DNA of 64,000 nucleotides, from the NCBI GenBank assembly GCA_051004815.1, contig JBPCJY010000245.1, positions 12,030-76,029 of the forward strand. The letters run 5' to 3'. Each line of letters opens with the position of its first letter. Position 1 is the first letter of the stretch. A program made the position numbers and the translations under genes. Shown here in pieces: positions 24,321-33,441 of the stretch. Origin of the DNA: JBBQXY01 sp051004815 (GTDB lineage: Bacteria > Chloroflexota > Ktedonobacteria > Ktedonobacterales > Ktedonobacteraceae). Below the pieces are notes generated by a model. The model saw only the letters and a list, made by a program, of their open reading frames with translations. It did no database searches and was not told where the DNA came from.

Positions 24321-25697
24321 ATGCAGCAGATACCCGAATGGAGCTCTCTTGTGAATTCGCCTATAACAACACCCGTACCGGATACTGTGAAAAGGAAGCC
24401 GGGAGTGCTGATAAATCGTAACTTTGCCTTACTGTGGCTGGGGCAAACGATCTCGTTTACCGGTGATTTTGTCTTTGATACCATCCTTGTGCTCTGGGTC
24501 GCGAGCACTATCGCGAAGGGGCAACCATGGGCACCGCTGGCGGTGAGTGGTGTCGTCTTCATGGCGGCACTACCCGCGTTTATTGTCGCCCCTATCGCGG
24601 GGGTGCTGGTTGATAATTGGGATAATAAGCGCGGGACGATGTTACGTATGCACTGTTTCAGTATTGTGCTGATCTTGCTGCTCTTCCCGTTGACCGGTCT
24701 GGTGCCGTTGATCGCTGGTGGTCAGTTGCCGGTCTGGTGGAAGTTGGCCGCGATCTATACTGTTGCCCTTTTGATAGGCAGCATTGCACAGTTTTTTAAT
24801 CCAGCAGAGGTGGCACTGCTGAGTGATATTGTGGACGCGCCCGAACGCACACGCGCAACAGGTCTGCACACCCTTATGCTCAATCTGGCTTCGCTGCTGG
24901 GTCCCATTGTAGGGGCGTTCCTCTACTTTGCGTTGGGAGTGCAGAGCGTTCTGCTATTGAACATTCTCTCCTTTGTCGTGGCATTGTTCACTATCCTGGC
25001 GATACGTATTCCTCCGGCTGGAGGAGAACAGGCAGAGCGACGACAACCTGTACAAAACGGCGGCTTATTGCGCGGTTTTGTGGACGGATTACGTTTCTTC
25101 GGGAGCAATCGAATCCTGCTCACACTGCTGATTACGGGGGTAATGTTAGAATTTGGCGGCACCATGCGCAATACGCTGGGCGTGTTTTTTCTCGTCCAGA
25201 ACCTGCATGCAGCCGAGAATTTGTATGGGGTGCTGGGTACTGCTTTTGGGGCTGGTTTAATACTTGGAGCGATCATTGTCAGCTACCTGGCCCAACGTAT
25301 TGGTCGTGCAAGAACATATTGGTTCTCAGCCATGGTACTGGGCATACTCACCATCGTATTCGCCCGGCAGACAAGCTTTGTGCCAGCAATGGTGGTCATG
25401 TTTTTCCAGGGGCTGATCAATAGTGGGACCGAGGTTATTATGATCGCTCTCGTCATACAGGTTGCGCCACGCGATTTCATTGGCCGGGTGCTGTCAGTGT
25501 TTACCCTGGTGTATGGGCTGTCGTGGATGATATCGGCATTTCTCACTGGTTATCTCGCCAGTGTCGTGCTGCATAACTTTCACGCGGTAGTGTTTGGTAT
25601 CGTCTTTGGGTCACTGGATACGCTCTTTATCGCCGTTGGTATCATGGCTATTGTGAGCGGCATATATGCGATGCTGACACTACGCGGAAAAATGTAG
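24321..25697 (+). CDS. MFS transporter, macrolide-efflux (MefA-like) type
   Basis: 458 residues with 12 predicted helices and no soluble extension. The start INRNFALLWLGQTISFTGDFVF and the loop LVDNWDNKRGTMLRMH (between helices 2 and 3) are typical of the enterobactin/macrolide-exporter branch of MFS permeases. A helix-6/7 loop rich in Gln/Arg separates the halves. Likely proton-driven drug or small-molecule export at the cytoplasmic membrane; substrate not deducible. The ATG lacks a clear Shine-Dalgarno sequence; an in-frame GTG at 24351 is an alternative. Confidence 0.88.
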   Translation: MQQIPEWSSLVNSPITTPVPDTVKRKPGVLINRNFALLWLGQTISFTGDFVFDTILVLWVASTIAKGQPWAPLAVSGVVFMAALPAFIVAPIAGVLVDNWDNKRGTMLRMHCFSIVLILLLFPLTGLVPLIAGGQLPVWWKLAAIYTVALLIGSIAQFFNPAEVALLSDIVDAPERTRATGLHTLMLNLASLLGPIVGAFLYFALGVQSVLLLNILSFVVALFTILAIRIPPAGGEQAERRQPVQNGGLLRGFVDGLRFFGSNRILLTLLITGVMLEFGGTMRNTLGVFFLVQNLHAAENLYGVLGTAFGAGLILGAIIVSYLAQRIGRARTYWFSAMVLGILTIVFARQTSFVPAMVVMFFQGLINSGTEVIMIALVIQVAPRDFIGRVLSVFTLVYGLSWMISAFLTGYLASVVLHNFHAVVFGIVFGSLDTLFIAVGIMAIVSGIYAMLTLRGKM

Positions 25698-25703
25698 TTC
25701 CCA

Positions 25704-25817
25704 CCAGGGCGACCGCAAGGGATCGCCCCTACTATACACGACGTGGCTCTGCGAGCCGCTTCCCGTAGGGAAGAGAAAATCGTATAGAGTAGGGGCGATC
25801 CCTTGCGGTCGCCCTGG
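25704..25817. repeat. Long inverted repeat built from a GGGCGATCCCTTGCGGTCGCCC unit
   Basis: Perfect 30-bp arms (25704-25733 and 25788-25817) enclose a 54-base loop, between the MFS stop codon and the 3' end of the DUF1992 gene. Each arm holds the unit AGGGGCGATCCCTTGCGGTC followed by GCCCT; a single copy of nearly the same unit stands at 49986-50009. This suggests a small mobile or REP-like palindromic family. It may also terminate both convergent genes. Confidence 0.85.
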
Positions 25818-25870
25818 AAAACGTGCGGCATAGCTTCAGTGAATGTCTATTGGGTGCAATCCATTTCGCC

Positions 25871-26416
25871 CTACGTGAATAGTGGACACTCGTCCCGAAA
25901 CTGTTGCACTAGTTGCTCAACGGGCAATGGGGTTTGATGCATAAGAATGGGGGCGGAGACATTCAGGGTTAAAATTTTCCGGTTCAATTCGCGCAGCGTT
26001 TTTTCGTATTCGGCGGCGGCCTTCTCGACCGCCGCGTTGAAGGCGCGTTTCTCGCTGGGGAACGGGGGTACGCGACGGGAGCGCAGGTTAGCTCTTTGAT
26101 GACGAATCTTCGCCATTCTGGCCTCGATACGCTCACGCTCGGTACGTATCTCTTTGGCAAGCTCAATTTCCTGTGGGGCGTAGCCGTTGCTTTGGAGTAC
26201 ATGGTAACTTAACGCCTTATCTCCGGCATAGGTGTTTTCCAGGAAGGTTAAGGGCTTGCCAGTGCCTTGCAAATTATCGAAATCACCGCGCTCCATGGCT
26301 TCGCGAATTTGTTCACTGACATAGTCTTCAAAGCGTCGGCCATAATATTTGTGGCTGGTCTGCGCGTCCTCATCTTTGGGCTGTTTGGACGACTTGCGCC
26401 AATCTTTGCTGTCCAT
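25871..26416 (-). CDS. DUF1992 (DnaJC28-like) protein
   Basis: Residues 25-95 contain the conserved DUF1992 block: YYGRRFEDYVSEQIREAMER, then GDFDNLQGTGKPL, as in human DNAJC28 and bacterial YhdN-like proteins. The middle (95-155) is a strongly charged helical region, probably a coiled coil. No J domain is present. Molecular function unknown. It lies 29 bases downstream of larC on the same strand and may share its transcript. Confidence 0.85.
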   Translation of the reverse strand: MDSKDWRKSSKQPKDEDAQTSHKYYGRRFEDYVSEQIREAMERGDFDNLQGTGKPLTFLENTYAGDKALSYHVLQSNGYAPQEIELAKEIRTERERIEARMAKIRHQRANLRSRRVPPFPSEKRAFNAAVEKAAAEYEKTLRELNRKILTLNVSAPILMHQTPLPVEQLVQQFRDECPLFT

Positions 26417-26445
26417 CGGGTACTCAATTTCCAGGTAAGTACTGA

Positions 26446-27657
26446 CTATTGGTTCACATTCTCTGTAGTAATTATAGCTGATGCCAGGGTACGTTGTGCA
26501 ACCTCGTAGACCTCGGCCAGGGATATATTCTTCTCACGGGCAATGCGTTGGCACTCTTCATATTCAGGGGCGGCACTGAGCACACGCGCTCCCAGACGCT
26601 TCACCTTCACAAACATGGTGCCAAGAGGGGTATCTATACGCTCTTGCGTGCGCTGTGCCTTGCGTCGTTGCATCTGTTGCAAACGTACTCCTAATGTGCT
26701 GGTCTCACGCAATAAGACCTGCGCCAGGACCTCGCCCATCTCCTGGGAACATATAACAGTAACCATGGTGGCAGGACGATTCTTTTTCATTTGCAGCGGC
26801 GTATAGCTCACGTCCAGGGCACCGGCAAGCAAGAGCGTATCCATCAGACCGCCGAGTAGTTCACCGGTCATATTGTCGATGTTGCTTTCGATCACTGTGA
26901 CCCAATCGGTATCGGCCCCATCGCCGTATAGCTCTTGCGGTTGACCTACGCAGAGACGCAGACAGTTTGGCCAGGGCAGCTGCTTTTGTCCAAAACCGTA
27001 GCCGACCTGGGTGATGGCAATAGTGGGCGTTGCAAAGCGAGCCACGGTGGCCAGGATGGCGGCACCAGTGGGAGTGACCAGTTCTCCTTCGACTGGACAT
27101 GGTTTCCAGGGCGCATTGACACGGCGCAGTATCTCCAGGGTAGCAGGTGCAGGCACTGGCAATAACCCATGAGCCGTTCGCACATGGCCGCTGGTCAAGG
27201 GCAGAGGTGAGGCATAAAGCTGTGTAATACCCAGGGTATCCAGCGCGATAGCCGCTCCGGTGATATCGACGATGGCGTCAACCGCTCCTACCTCGTGAAA
27301 GTGAACCTCTTCGATGGTTGAGCCATGCACATGCGCCTCGGCCTCGGCCAGACGCTGGAAAATGGAGAGCGCGGTAGCGCGAATTGTCGTCGGCAACGCA
27401 GAGGCATGCAGTATCTGCGCAATATCTGCCAGATGGCGGTGCGGTTGCTCCTGTTCCGTCATTACCACATCAAAGCGTGTGCCGCGAATCCCTTTATCAT
27501 TGAAAGGTTCAGCTATCAATTGATAGCCTGTGATAGGTAAGGCGGCTAAGGTTGTTTTCAGGATGTCCAAGGGTAGTCCGGCGTCAATCATCGCGCCAAG
27601 GAACATATCGCCACTGATGCCAGAATGACAATCGAGATAAGCAATTTTCTCTGCCAT
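26446..27657 (-). CDS. larC: LarC: nickel-pincer cofactor (Ni-SCS-pyridinium) insertase
   Basis: LarC inserts nickel into the pyridinium-dithio cofactor of lactate racemase and related enzymes, using CTP. The protein starts with AYLDCHSGISGDMFLGAMIDAGLP and carries EEVHFHEVGAVDAIVDITGA, both family hallmarks, and the C-terminal DUF111 portion (ESNIDNMTGELLGGLMDTLL). At 403 residues it is a single intact frame; in lactobacilli larC is read through a programmed frameshift, which is not needed here. larA, larB and larE are not in the window. The NiCoT transporter at 55 kb could supply nickel. 27658-27807 upstream is intergenic and contains a terminator-like repeat. Confidence 0.92.
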   Translation of the reverse strand: MAEKIAYLDCHSGISGDMFLGAMIDAGLPLDILKTTLAALPITGYQLIAEPFNDKGIRGTRFDVVMTEQEQPHRHLADIAQILHASALPTTIRATALSIFQRLAEAEAHVHGSTIEEVHFHEVGAVDAIVDITGAAIALDTLGITQLYASPLPLTSGHVRTAHGLLPVPAPATLEILRRVNAPWKPCPVEGELVTPTGAAILATVARFATPTIAITQVGYGFGQKQLPWPNCLRLCVGQPQELYGDGADTDWVTVIESNIDNMTGELLGGLMDTLLLAGALDVSYTPLQMKKNRPATMVTVICSQEMGEVLAQVLLRETSTLGVRLQQMQRRKAQRTQERIDTPLGTMFVKVKRLGARVLSAAPEYEECQRIAREKNISLAEVYEVAQRTLASAIITTENVNQ

Positions 27658-27724
27658 ATGCCAAATACTCCATCGTTACCGTTTTTTTGGACGAGAGCAA
27701 GAACTCTCTAGTATCCCCATTCCT

Positions 27725-27784
27725 GGGGTACTGTCGGCCTCAGCCCTTCTCCCCAATATGGGGTTGTGTATCCGACAGTACCCT
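27725..27784 (-). terminator. Inverted repeat after the sigma/partner gene pair
   Basis: GGGGTACTGTCGG (27725-27737) pairs with CCGACAGTACCC (27772-27783); the loop holds a smaller CCCC/GGGG hairpin. It lies 24 bases beyond the stop codon of the 27808 gene (minus strand). Confidence 0.5.
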
Positions 27785-27807
27785 CCCCGAAGCGAACAAT
27801 CCTTTTT

Positions 27808-28206
27808 CTATTCACCTGTCAATTCCTGGCTTTGTTCGCTAGTTGTGTGTAGACCCTGAGTTTGTTCTGTTGCTAGCTCGTTCAATTGATAGGGGCCTTG
27901 CGCCTCAGCTACCAGGGACAGATAAGAAGGCAGTTCATCATGCGCACGCAACTGCTCCTGTGTGATACGTGCGTTTGCTGATTCTATGGCTATACGAAAT
28001 GCTTTTGGGAGGGCAGGTACAGTGTAGGCTCCCATGGGTACATCTTCTTCAAATGCATGGAAATAGGCAACGAAATCGGCAATTTCATTGGCATAGCGTG
28101 GATAACGCACTATGTAGGTACTGGCTTTGGGTTTATGACCGGCACGCACCTCGGCAACGTATTGTGCAGTAATGCGTTGGATAGCCTCTTTTTGTTTGCT
28201 ATTCAT
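27808..28206 (-). CDS. Unknown protein translationally coupled to a sigma-like factor
   Basis: 132 residues starting MNSKQKEAIQRITAQYVAEV. The segment KPKASTYIVRYPRYANEIADFVAYFHAFEED resembles short N-terminal segments found before kinase or regulatory domains in other bacteria, where YxxRYPxxxxEI recurs. The rest is low-complexity Gln/Glu/Thr-rich. The start is inferred from the 8-base overlap with the upstream sigma-like gene (ATGAATAG). Such overlap suggests a fixed partner, possibly an anti-sigma or adaptor protein; there are no cysteines or membrane helices of a classical ZAS anti-sigma factor. Confidence 0.6.
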   Translation of the reverse strand: MNSKQKEAIQRITAQYVAEVRAGHKPKASTYIVRYPRYANEIADFVAYFHAFEEDVPMGAYTVPALPKAFRIAIESANARITQEQLRAHDELPSYLSLVAEAQGPYQLNELATEQTQGLHTTSEQSQELTGE

Positions 28207-29038
28207 GCAGCATTTCTCTTTCTGCTTCAAGTTTGCGATACAATAAGCGCAACGCACGTTTTAGCCGATTGCGTACAGTGCGATCGGTGATATCTAATAT
28301 CCTGGCAGTGTCCTTTTCGGTTCTATCTTCCCAGAATATGAGCAAAACAACGGCCTTTAACCTATCTGGTAAACTGACAATCAAGCGCGGAATATCACTA
28401 TGCTCGACGGCTAGCAAAGCCCTCCGGGCCATTTCATCCTCAAGCAACGGCACGAGTGGCTTAGCACCAGATCGCTGTGCAGGCTGATCTATGCTCGCAA
28501 TCAGGCGACGTGGAACACGATCACCTTTCTTTTCGCGACTGTACACCCAGTGTCCTTCTTGTCGCAGAAACGTCTTGTATACGTGTCTACGCTCAAAGCT
28601 TAAGCAGTGCAGGAAGTTTTCTTCCCAGAACAGTTGGTTTGGGTCAATGATCGCCCGCATAACGCATTCACAAATATCCGCGTAGAGATCGTTTACGAAT
28701 ACCGCCTGCTCTCCAGTGGTGAAATGCCGCGCTTTGAGTACAGTATTGGCCCAGTGCTGATTGGATGTGGCGATACGCCTGAAGAGTATCTCAAATGTAC
28801 GCTTTCTGCCGACGCTATCTCCGCGCACAACCGAGGCGCGGATACATTTCACAATAACTTCCAATGGTAAGGCTCTGTGCATGTCGGACTCTTCAACACT
28901 ACGCCAGTAGGCTACAGAGCCATAACTGGGCAGGGTTGTATAGAGCTGCGCCAGGTGTGTTCGATGCCTGGCAAGTGCCATCGCTTGCTCGTCATCGTCT
29001 ACGGCTTGAACATATTCTTGTATCACAACATACAACAC
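28199..29038 (-). CDS. Sigma-70-family (ECF-like) regulator
   Basis: 279 residues. The C-terminal part is a convincing sigma region 4: IPRLIVSLPDRLKAVVLLIFWEDRTEKDTARILDITDRTVRNRLKRALRLL, with the helix-turn-helix DTARILDITDRTVRNRLKRA. The N-terminal two thirds contain no obvious region 2 and are an unclassified helical region (FEILFRRIATSNQHWANTVL; FVNDLYADICECVMRAIIDP). It could be a diverged ECF sigma or a region-4-only transcription factor. It overlaps the next gene by 8 bases. The nearest upstream gene is divergent (yhaM-like). Confidence 0.72.
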   Translation of the reverse strand: MLYVVIQEYVQAVDDDEQAMALARHRTHLAQLYTTLPSYGSVAYWRSVEESDMHRALPLEVIVKCIRASVVRGDSVGRKRTFEILFRRIATSNQHWANTVLKARHFTTGEQAVFVNDLYADICECVMRAIIDPNQLFWEENFLHCLSFERRHVYKTFLRQEGHWVYSREKKGDRVPRRLIASIDQPAQRSGAKPLVPLLEDEMARRALLAVEHSDIPRLIVSLPDRLKAVVLLIFWEDRTEKDTARILDITDRTVRNRLKRALRLLYRKLEAEREMLHE

Positions 29039-29230
29039 CTTTATACAATACAGGGCAGTCCTGTTTCTGGATTAGTATAGGCATCGAGATAAGAAACGTC
29101 AATCTCTTTCTCTCCTCTCACCTATTTCAATGAGTTTTTGGGCAAATAACCAAAAAGTTTCCGCTTTTTGCTGGATGAAGTGTATTAGTAATAGCAGAAC
29201 AACAATTATTCTAAAGGGAGACCCTAAACC

Positions 29231-30205
29231 ATGCTTCAGCATACTTTTGCATCGCACAAGCAGCGCGAGCTAACTCCTGAACTGATCGTAATCAGTGAAT
29301 TACGTGTTAACACGACTATTTTTGGTTGGCTCTTCGCGGCTGAAGTTGTGCAACGTAAGACCAATACCGGCAAACTCTTTCTTGATCTCAAATTACGCGA
29401 CCAACGTGGCAGCGAGATCATTGCGCGTTACTTTGATCCGCCGCGCCTGACAACGCTTTTTCCACGCGAGGGCCAGGTTATTTTGTTGGAAGGTGCCGTG
29501 GAAGAGTACCGCAACCAGATACAGATCAAGGTCATACACACGCAGCCTGATGAGACCATCCCTATTGACCTTTTCACGCAAGGCACCCGTTGCGCTATTG
29601 TGCAGCTTGAGGCGGACTTTCAGCATTTAATTGAGAAAGTGGATGATCTTGGTTTGCGCAAGCTGCTTGATTGTTGCTTTTGTACGGAGGTAATAGAACG
29701 CTTTCGGCGTTGGCCAGCGGCAGTGCGGCACCATGGGGCGGTGATTGGTGGGCTACTCGAACACACCGTGAATGTCGCCACTATCGCGGAACTGATCTCC
29801 CATCTCTATCCATGCAATCACGATATGGTCGTGGCAGGGGCATTGCTGCACGATATCGGCAAATTGGAGGAAATGACGGAACAGATTGGCAGCGGGTTCA
29901 CCGTCAATGGGCGCATGGTTGGGCATATCATCCTGGGCATGCAATATGTCCAGCGGCAAGCTGTGCAGGTACCAACGCTTGAGGTGGAGCAGCTTGATGA
30001 CCTGTTGCACATCATTCTCGCGCATCACACTAAAGACTACGGTTCGCCAGTGAATCCGTCCACAATCGAAGCATTGATCGTGCATCAAGCTGACCTGGCG
30101 GAGGCGAAGTTCACAGGCTTTTTGGAACACTGTCAACGCTCATTTGGAGCGGATGGTTGGACATCGTTCAGCACGAGCTATGGAGGGCAATTACGCGTGC
30201 CATAA
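29231..30205 (+). CDS. YhaM-type 3'-5' exoribonuclease (OB-fold plus HD domain)
   Basis: The N-terminal 110 residues form an OB nucleic-acid-binding fold (GWLFAAEVVQRKTNTGKLFLDLKL). The HD hydrolase domain follows with HHGAVIGGLLEHTVNVA, the metal site LLHDIGKLEE, and HIILAHHTKDYGSPVNPSTI, then EALIVHQADLAEAKFTGF. Length 324 equals B. subtilis YhaM. The enzyme degrades RNA, and some DNA, from the 3' end in a Mn-dependent manner. AAAGGGAG precedes the ATG. It converges on glgA with 11 bases between the stops and no hairpin in the gap. Confidence 0.93.
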   Translation: MLQHTFASHKQRELTPELIVISELRVNTTIFGWLFAAEVVQRKTNTGKLFLDLKLRDQRGSEIIARYFDPPRLTTLFPREGQVILLEGAVEEYRNQIQIKVIHTQPDETIPIDLFTQGTRCAIVQLEADFQHLIEKVDDLGLRKLLDCCFCTEVIERFRRWPAAVRHHGAVIGGLLEHTVNVATIAELISHLYPCNHDMVVAGALLHDIGKLEEMTEQIGSGFTVNGRMVGHIILGMQYVQRQAVQVPTLEVEQLDDLLHIILAHHTKDYGSPVNPSTIEALIVHQADLAEAKFTGFLEHCQRSFGADGWTSFSTSYGGQLRVP

Positions 30206-30216
30206 TGTATGTTTCG

Positions 30217-31686
30217 TTATTGACCACTCATGTGGAAGGCCAGGGCATTGCGGTAGACATCTTCATAGCGCAATGCGGAGGCTTGCCACGAGTGGTCAGC
30301 AGCCATGCCGCGCTGTTGCAATGTACGCCAAATGCTTTTGAAACGATAGAGTTCGAGGGCGCGAACAATGGCGGCAAATAGCTCCCACGGGTCATAGTTG
30401 GTAAAGGAAAAACCGTTGCCTTCACCTGTCCGTGGGTCATATTCCTGCACGGTATCCGCCAGGCCACCCGTACTGCGCACGATAGGCACACTGCCGTAGC
30501 GCATCGCGATCAACTGGCCCAGGCCACAGGGTTCAAAGCGGGAGGGCATTAAAAACATATCGCTGCCTGCATAGATGTGCTGTGCCAGTTCCGTATTGAA
30601 GGTGAGGAAGATGGCGACCTGTTCGGGATAGCGTGCGGCCAGATTTTGGAACAGTTCGTGGTAATGTTGATCGCCAATACCGAGCACGACAAATTGCACG
30701 CCCTGAGCGAGCAACGGCTGGATGATTTGTGCCAGCATATCAAAGCCTTTTTGGTCGGTGAGGCGTGAGATCATCGCCAATAGGGGTTTATCAGGGTCTA
30801 CGGGCAAATGGGCTTGTTCTTGCAGGGCAGATTTGTTTTCAACCCGTTTATCGAGGGAGTGCGCATCAAAGTTCGTATGGATGTAATGATCAGTGACAGG
30901 ATTCATCTCATCGTAGTCAAGGCCATTGAGGATGCCAAAGAGACGGTCGCGGCGAGAACGTAAGAGGTGATCGAGCTTTTCGCCAAAGGTGGGGGTAAGG
31001 ATTTCTTGAGCGTAGCGTTCGCTGACGGTCGTGATGGCATCGGCAAAGAGAATGCCGCGCCCCATGATATCGACGACATTGGCTAATTCGGTGATCTGTG
31101 GATAGAGAAAGCCATTGGAAGCGACGCCTGCTACTTCAAGGATGCGGTAGCCAAAGATGCCCTGATAGGCGAGATTATGAATGGTATAGACGGTGGCTGA
31201 GTTAGCGTAGAAGGGGTCATTATGATAGATGGTATGCATCCAATTGGGCACGATGCCGGTATGCCAGTCATGGCAGTGGATGATATCGGGCGACCAATCC
31301 AGCTTGCGCATGGTTTCCAGGACGGCGCGACAGAAGAGAATGAAACGCTCTCCGTCATCGGTGTAGCCGTAGATATTTTCGCGTTCAAAAAAGCGCGGTG
31401 CGTCAATCATATACACGGGAATAGTGTTAGCAATTGAACCCTGGCGCACACTGACCGAAACCTGGAAGTTATTCATATTGACGGTGACAGCATCAAACAC
31501 GGTCTCCAAGGCAAAACGTTCAGGGCTCACTTGTCCATAGCGCGGCATAGCTAAGCGAACGTCATGACCGAGGGATTGGAGAGCTTTTGGCAAGGCACCT
31601 ACGACATCAGCTAAACCGCCAACTTTGGCAAAAGGGACGATTTCCGCGGCAAGGATCAAAATTTTAAGGGGATGTTCAGACTGCAT
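30217..31686 (-). CDS. glgA: Glycogen (starch) synthase, GT5 family
   Basis: Elongates alpha-1,4-glucan from ADP-glucose in the cytosol. The N-terminal KVGGLADVVGALPKAL loop binds the nucleotide sugar; the C-terminal Rossmann half shows ISRLTDQKGFDMLA and the GT5 signature MPSRFEPCGLGQLIAMRYG followed by STGGLADTV. Length 489 is normal. Other glg genes are not in the window. A hairpin upstream separates it from the bc operon, so it probably has its own promoter in the 137-base gap. Confidence 0.96.
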   Translation of the reverse strand: MQSEHPLKILILAAEIVPFAKVGGLADVVGALPKALQSLGHDVRLAMPRYGQVSPERFALETVFDAVTVNMNNFQVSVSVRQGSIANTIPVYMIDAPRFFERENIYGYTDDGERFILFCRAVLETMRKLDWSPDIIHCHDWHTGIVPNWMHTIYHNDPFYANSATVYTIHNLAYQGIFGYRILEVAGVASNGFLYPQITELANVVDIMGRGILFADAITTVSERYAQEILTPTFGEKLDHLLRSRRDRLFGILNGLDYDEMNPVTDHYIHTNFDAHSLDKRVENKSALQEQAHLPVDPDKPLLAMISRLTDQKGFDMLAQIIQPLLAQGVQFVVLGIGDQHYHELFQNLAARYPEQVAIFLTFNTELAQHIYAGSDMFLMPSRFEPCGLGQLIAMRYGSVPIVRSTGGLADTVQEYDPRTGEGNGFSFTNYDPWELFAAIVRALELYRFKSIWRTLQQRGMAADHSWQASALRYEDVYRNALAFHMSGQ

Positions 31687-31754
31687 TCACTTATCTCCCG
31701 AAAACACCATTTGGCCTCATTATAGCATGCAGAGTCAAAATGACGATAGGAGGA

Positions 31755-31822
31755 AATAGCGAACAAAACGGGCCAGAGGAACGAGATGTAACACGTTCCT
31801 CTGGCCCGTTTTGTTCGCTATT
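31755..31822 (-). terminator. Terminator of the bc-complex operon
   Basis: A perfect 29-bp inverted repeat (31755-31783 and 31794-31822; the right arm contains GGCCCGTTTTGTTCGC) begins 2 bases after the stop codon of the polytopic membrane protein gene. Confidence 0.85.
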
Positions 31823-31823
31823 G

Positions 31824-33302
31824 CTACACTTTGTAGCGGTTACGCATCAGGAAGTAGAACTGGATAGCCGCCAGTATCCCCAGGACTATCAACATTACAA
31901 TGGCATCAGCCATACCTAATGTTGGTGGTTGATTAGGTAAAGGATGGGCCGGAATAACGGTTCCAGAGATGAACGGGACGTTTGTCTCAGTTTCATTGAC
32001 CCAAACTGGGAGCGAGAAGAAGGCAAACGATGCGAGATAAATGAGTAGACAGGTACCAACGACCAGCCACATACCCATGCAGCCCAGGTTATTTTCGCCC
32101 ACCACCGCGAATTCACGACGCGCAACACTCGTCCAAATCGAAGCCAGGACGACCATGCCAGCACTAAGCAGCAGAGCAAGAATGATTTCGCCAGAACCGG
32201 TATGGAGCAATAATGTGGTCAGACCGAGCACGGCAGTTAAAACGACGCCACTGATGATAACCAGGTTGCGGTTAAACTTCCATACGACGACTGCCGCCAT
32301 CAAGACAAAGAAGGAGGTGCCAGTAACCACCGCGTCAATAATATAGCCCGTTTGGGCAGAAAACGCGCAACTACCAGGAATATCCGATTTCTTTGCGCAC
32401 ACGGTAAAATAGTTGCCAAGCCCAATAAACGACCATGTGTGAACCCAGGCGACGAGGGGGAACATCACGAACCAGAGCACCAATAAGATAGCACCCAGTT
32501 GTGCCAGACCCAGCGCACCAAAGGCGTAAAGTGGGGCCATCGTGCGCTTACGTACCGGGCGCATGAGGTAATGTAGGCGCAAAGCAAAGGAACCCAGAGC
32601 CAGGAAGAAGGCCAGTCCCAGTACGCAATTGATGATGGTATCGATAATCACCTGGACTTGTGCTCCGTTGGCGGAGTCAATTTTGTAGGCCAGGCCATTA
32701 TCGTTCACCGCGGTGTAAGCAACCATAAAGATAATCAGCAGCATGATGGAGGCGATAAGCATACCACGTACAGCGGGTGTCGTGCCTCTATCACTGCGAT
32801 CAGGGTTGCGCTGCTCCCCAATTGCCAGCACACTATAGAAGAGCATAGCCATGCCGACAAACAACACCGCCAAACCGACCATCACCAGGTCAAGAGTATT
32901 GGGTTGAAACCAGAGTACCGTGCCACCCAGAACAGGATTCCAGTAGCCTTGCGGCACAGGGAAGTAGTGATAGGCCGTATAACTGGCCCAGATGGTGAGT
33001 GCGGTGCCACCAATAGCTAGAATAGCACCTAATCCGCTAATAATAGCGGGTGGCACGACTGGTTTGGGATCGAAGAGCAGCACAATCACCTGAATAACAG
33101 CGAAGCCAGCTAGACATGCTACCGCCAGAGCAATCATCCCTTGTTCAAAGCCCTGGAGTGATGCCGCAGTCATCTCATTATAAATAAATCCAGGGAGTTG
33201 CCCGATGAGGATGGCGGCTATAAAAAAGAAGCCAACCCCGAAAATCATGGCACGCGCCCAGGAAATTCTATCCGGGTTCTCCCGTTGTTGAGCTTGTTGC
33301 AT
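31824..33302 (-). CDS. Polytopic membrane protein of the bc-complex operon, unknown function
   Basis: 492 residues with about 12 hydrophobic helices. Polar loops between helices include GYWNPVLGGTVLWFQPNTLD and GNYFTVCAKKSDIPGSCAFSAQ (two Cys that could form an extracytoplasmic disulphide). Scattered histidines do not match the heme-copper oxidase or NrfD patterns, and no cofactor motif is seen. It is the last gene before the operon terminator and follows the cytochrome c-cupredoxin gene by 139 bases, so a role as membrane subunit or assembly partner of that respiratory complex is inferred from position only. Confidence 0.7.
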   Translation of the reverse strand: MQQAQQRENPDRISWARAMIFGVGFFFIAAILIGQLPGFIYNEMTAASLQGFEQGMIALAVACLAGFAVIQVIVLLFDPKPVVPPAIISGLGAILAIGGTALTIWASYTAYHYFPVPQGYWNPVLGGTVLWFQPNTLDLVMVGLAVLFVGMAMLFYSVLAIGEQRNPDRSDRGTTPAVRGMLIASIMLLIIFMVAYTAVNDNGLAYKIDSANGAQVQVIIDTIINCVLGLAFFLALGSFALRLHYLMRPVRKRTMAPLYAFGALGLAQLGAILLVLWFVMFPLVAWVHTWSFIGLGNYFTVCAKKSDIPGSCAFSAQTGYIIDAVVTGTSFFVLMAAVVVWKFNRNLVIISGVVLTAVLGLTTLLLHTGSGEIILALLLSAGMVVLASIWTSVARREFAVVGENNLGCMGMWLVVGTCLLIYLASFAFFSLPVWVNETETNVPFISGTVIPAHPLPNQPPTLGMADAIVMLIVLGILAAIQFYFLMRNRYKV

Positions 33303-33441
33303 GGATCGGAATCCCTTTCAACAGGTCACTATTCTTCATATGCAGCAGCGGGTGACCACCGCTGAGGTCGTAAAGACCACTGTATGTATCGAAACAGAAG
33401 GTATCGAACCATCCACGATGGGGGTACGATACCAGGATCGT

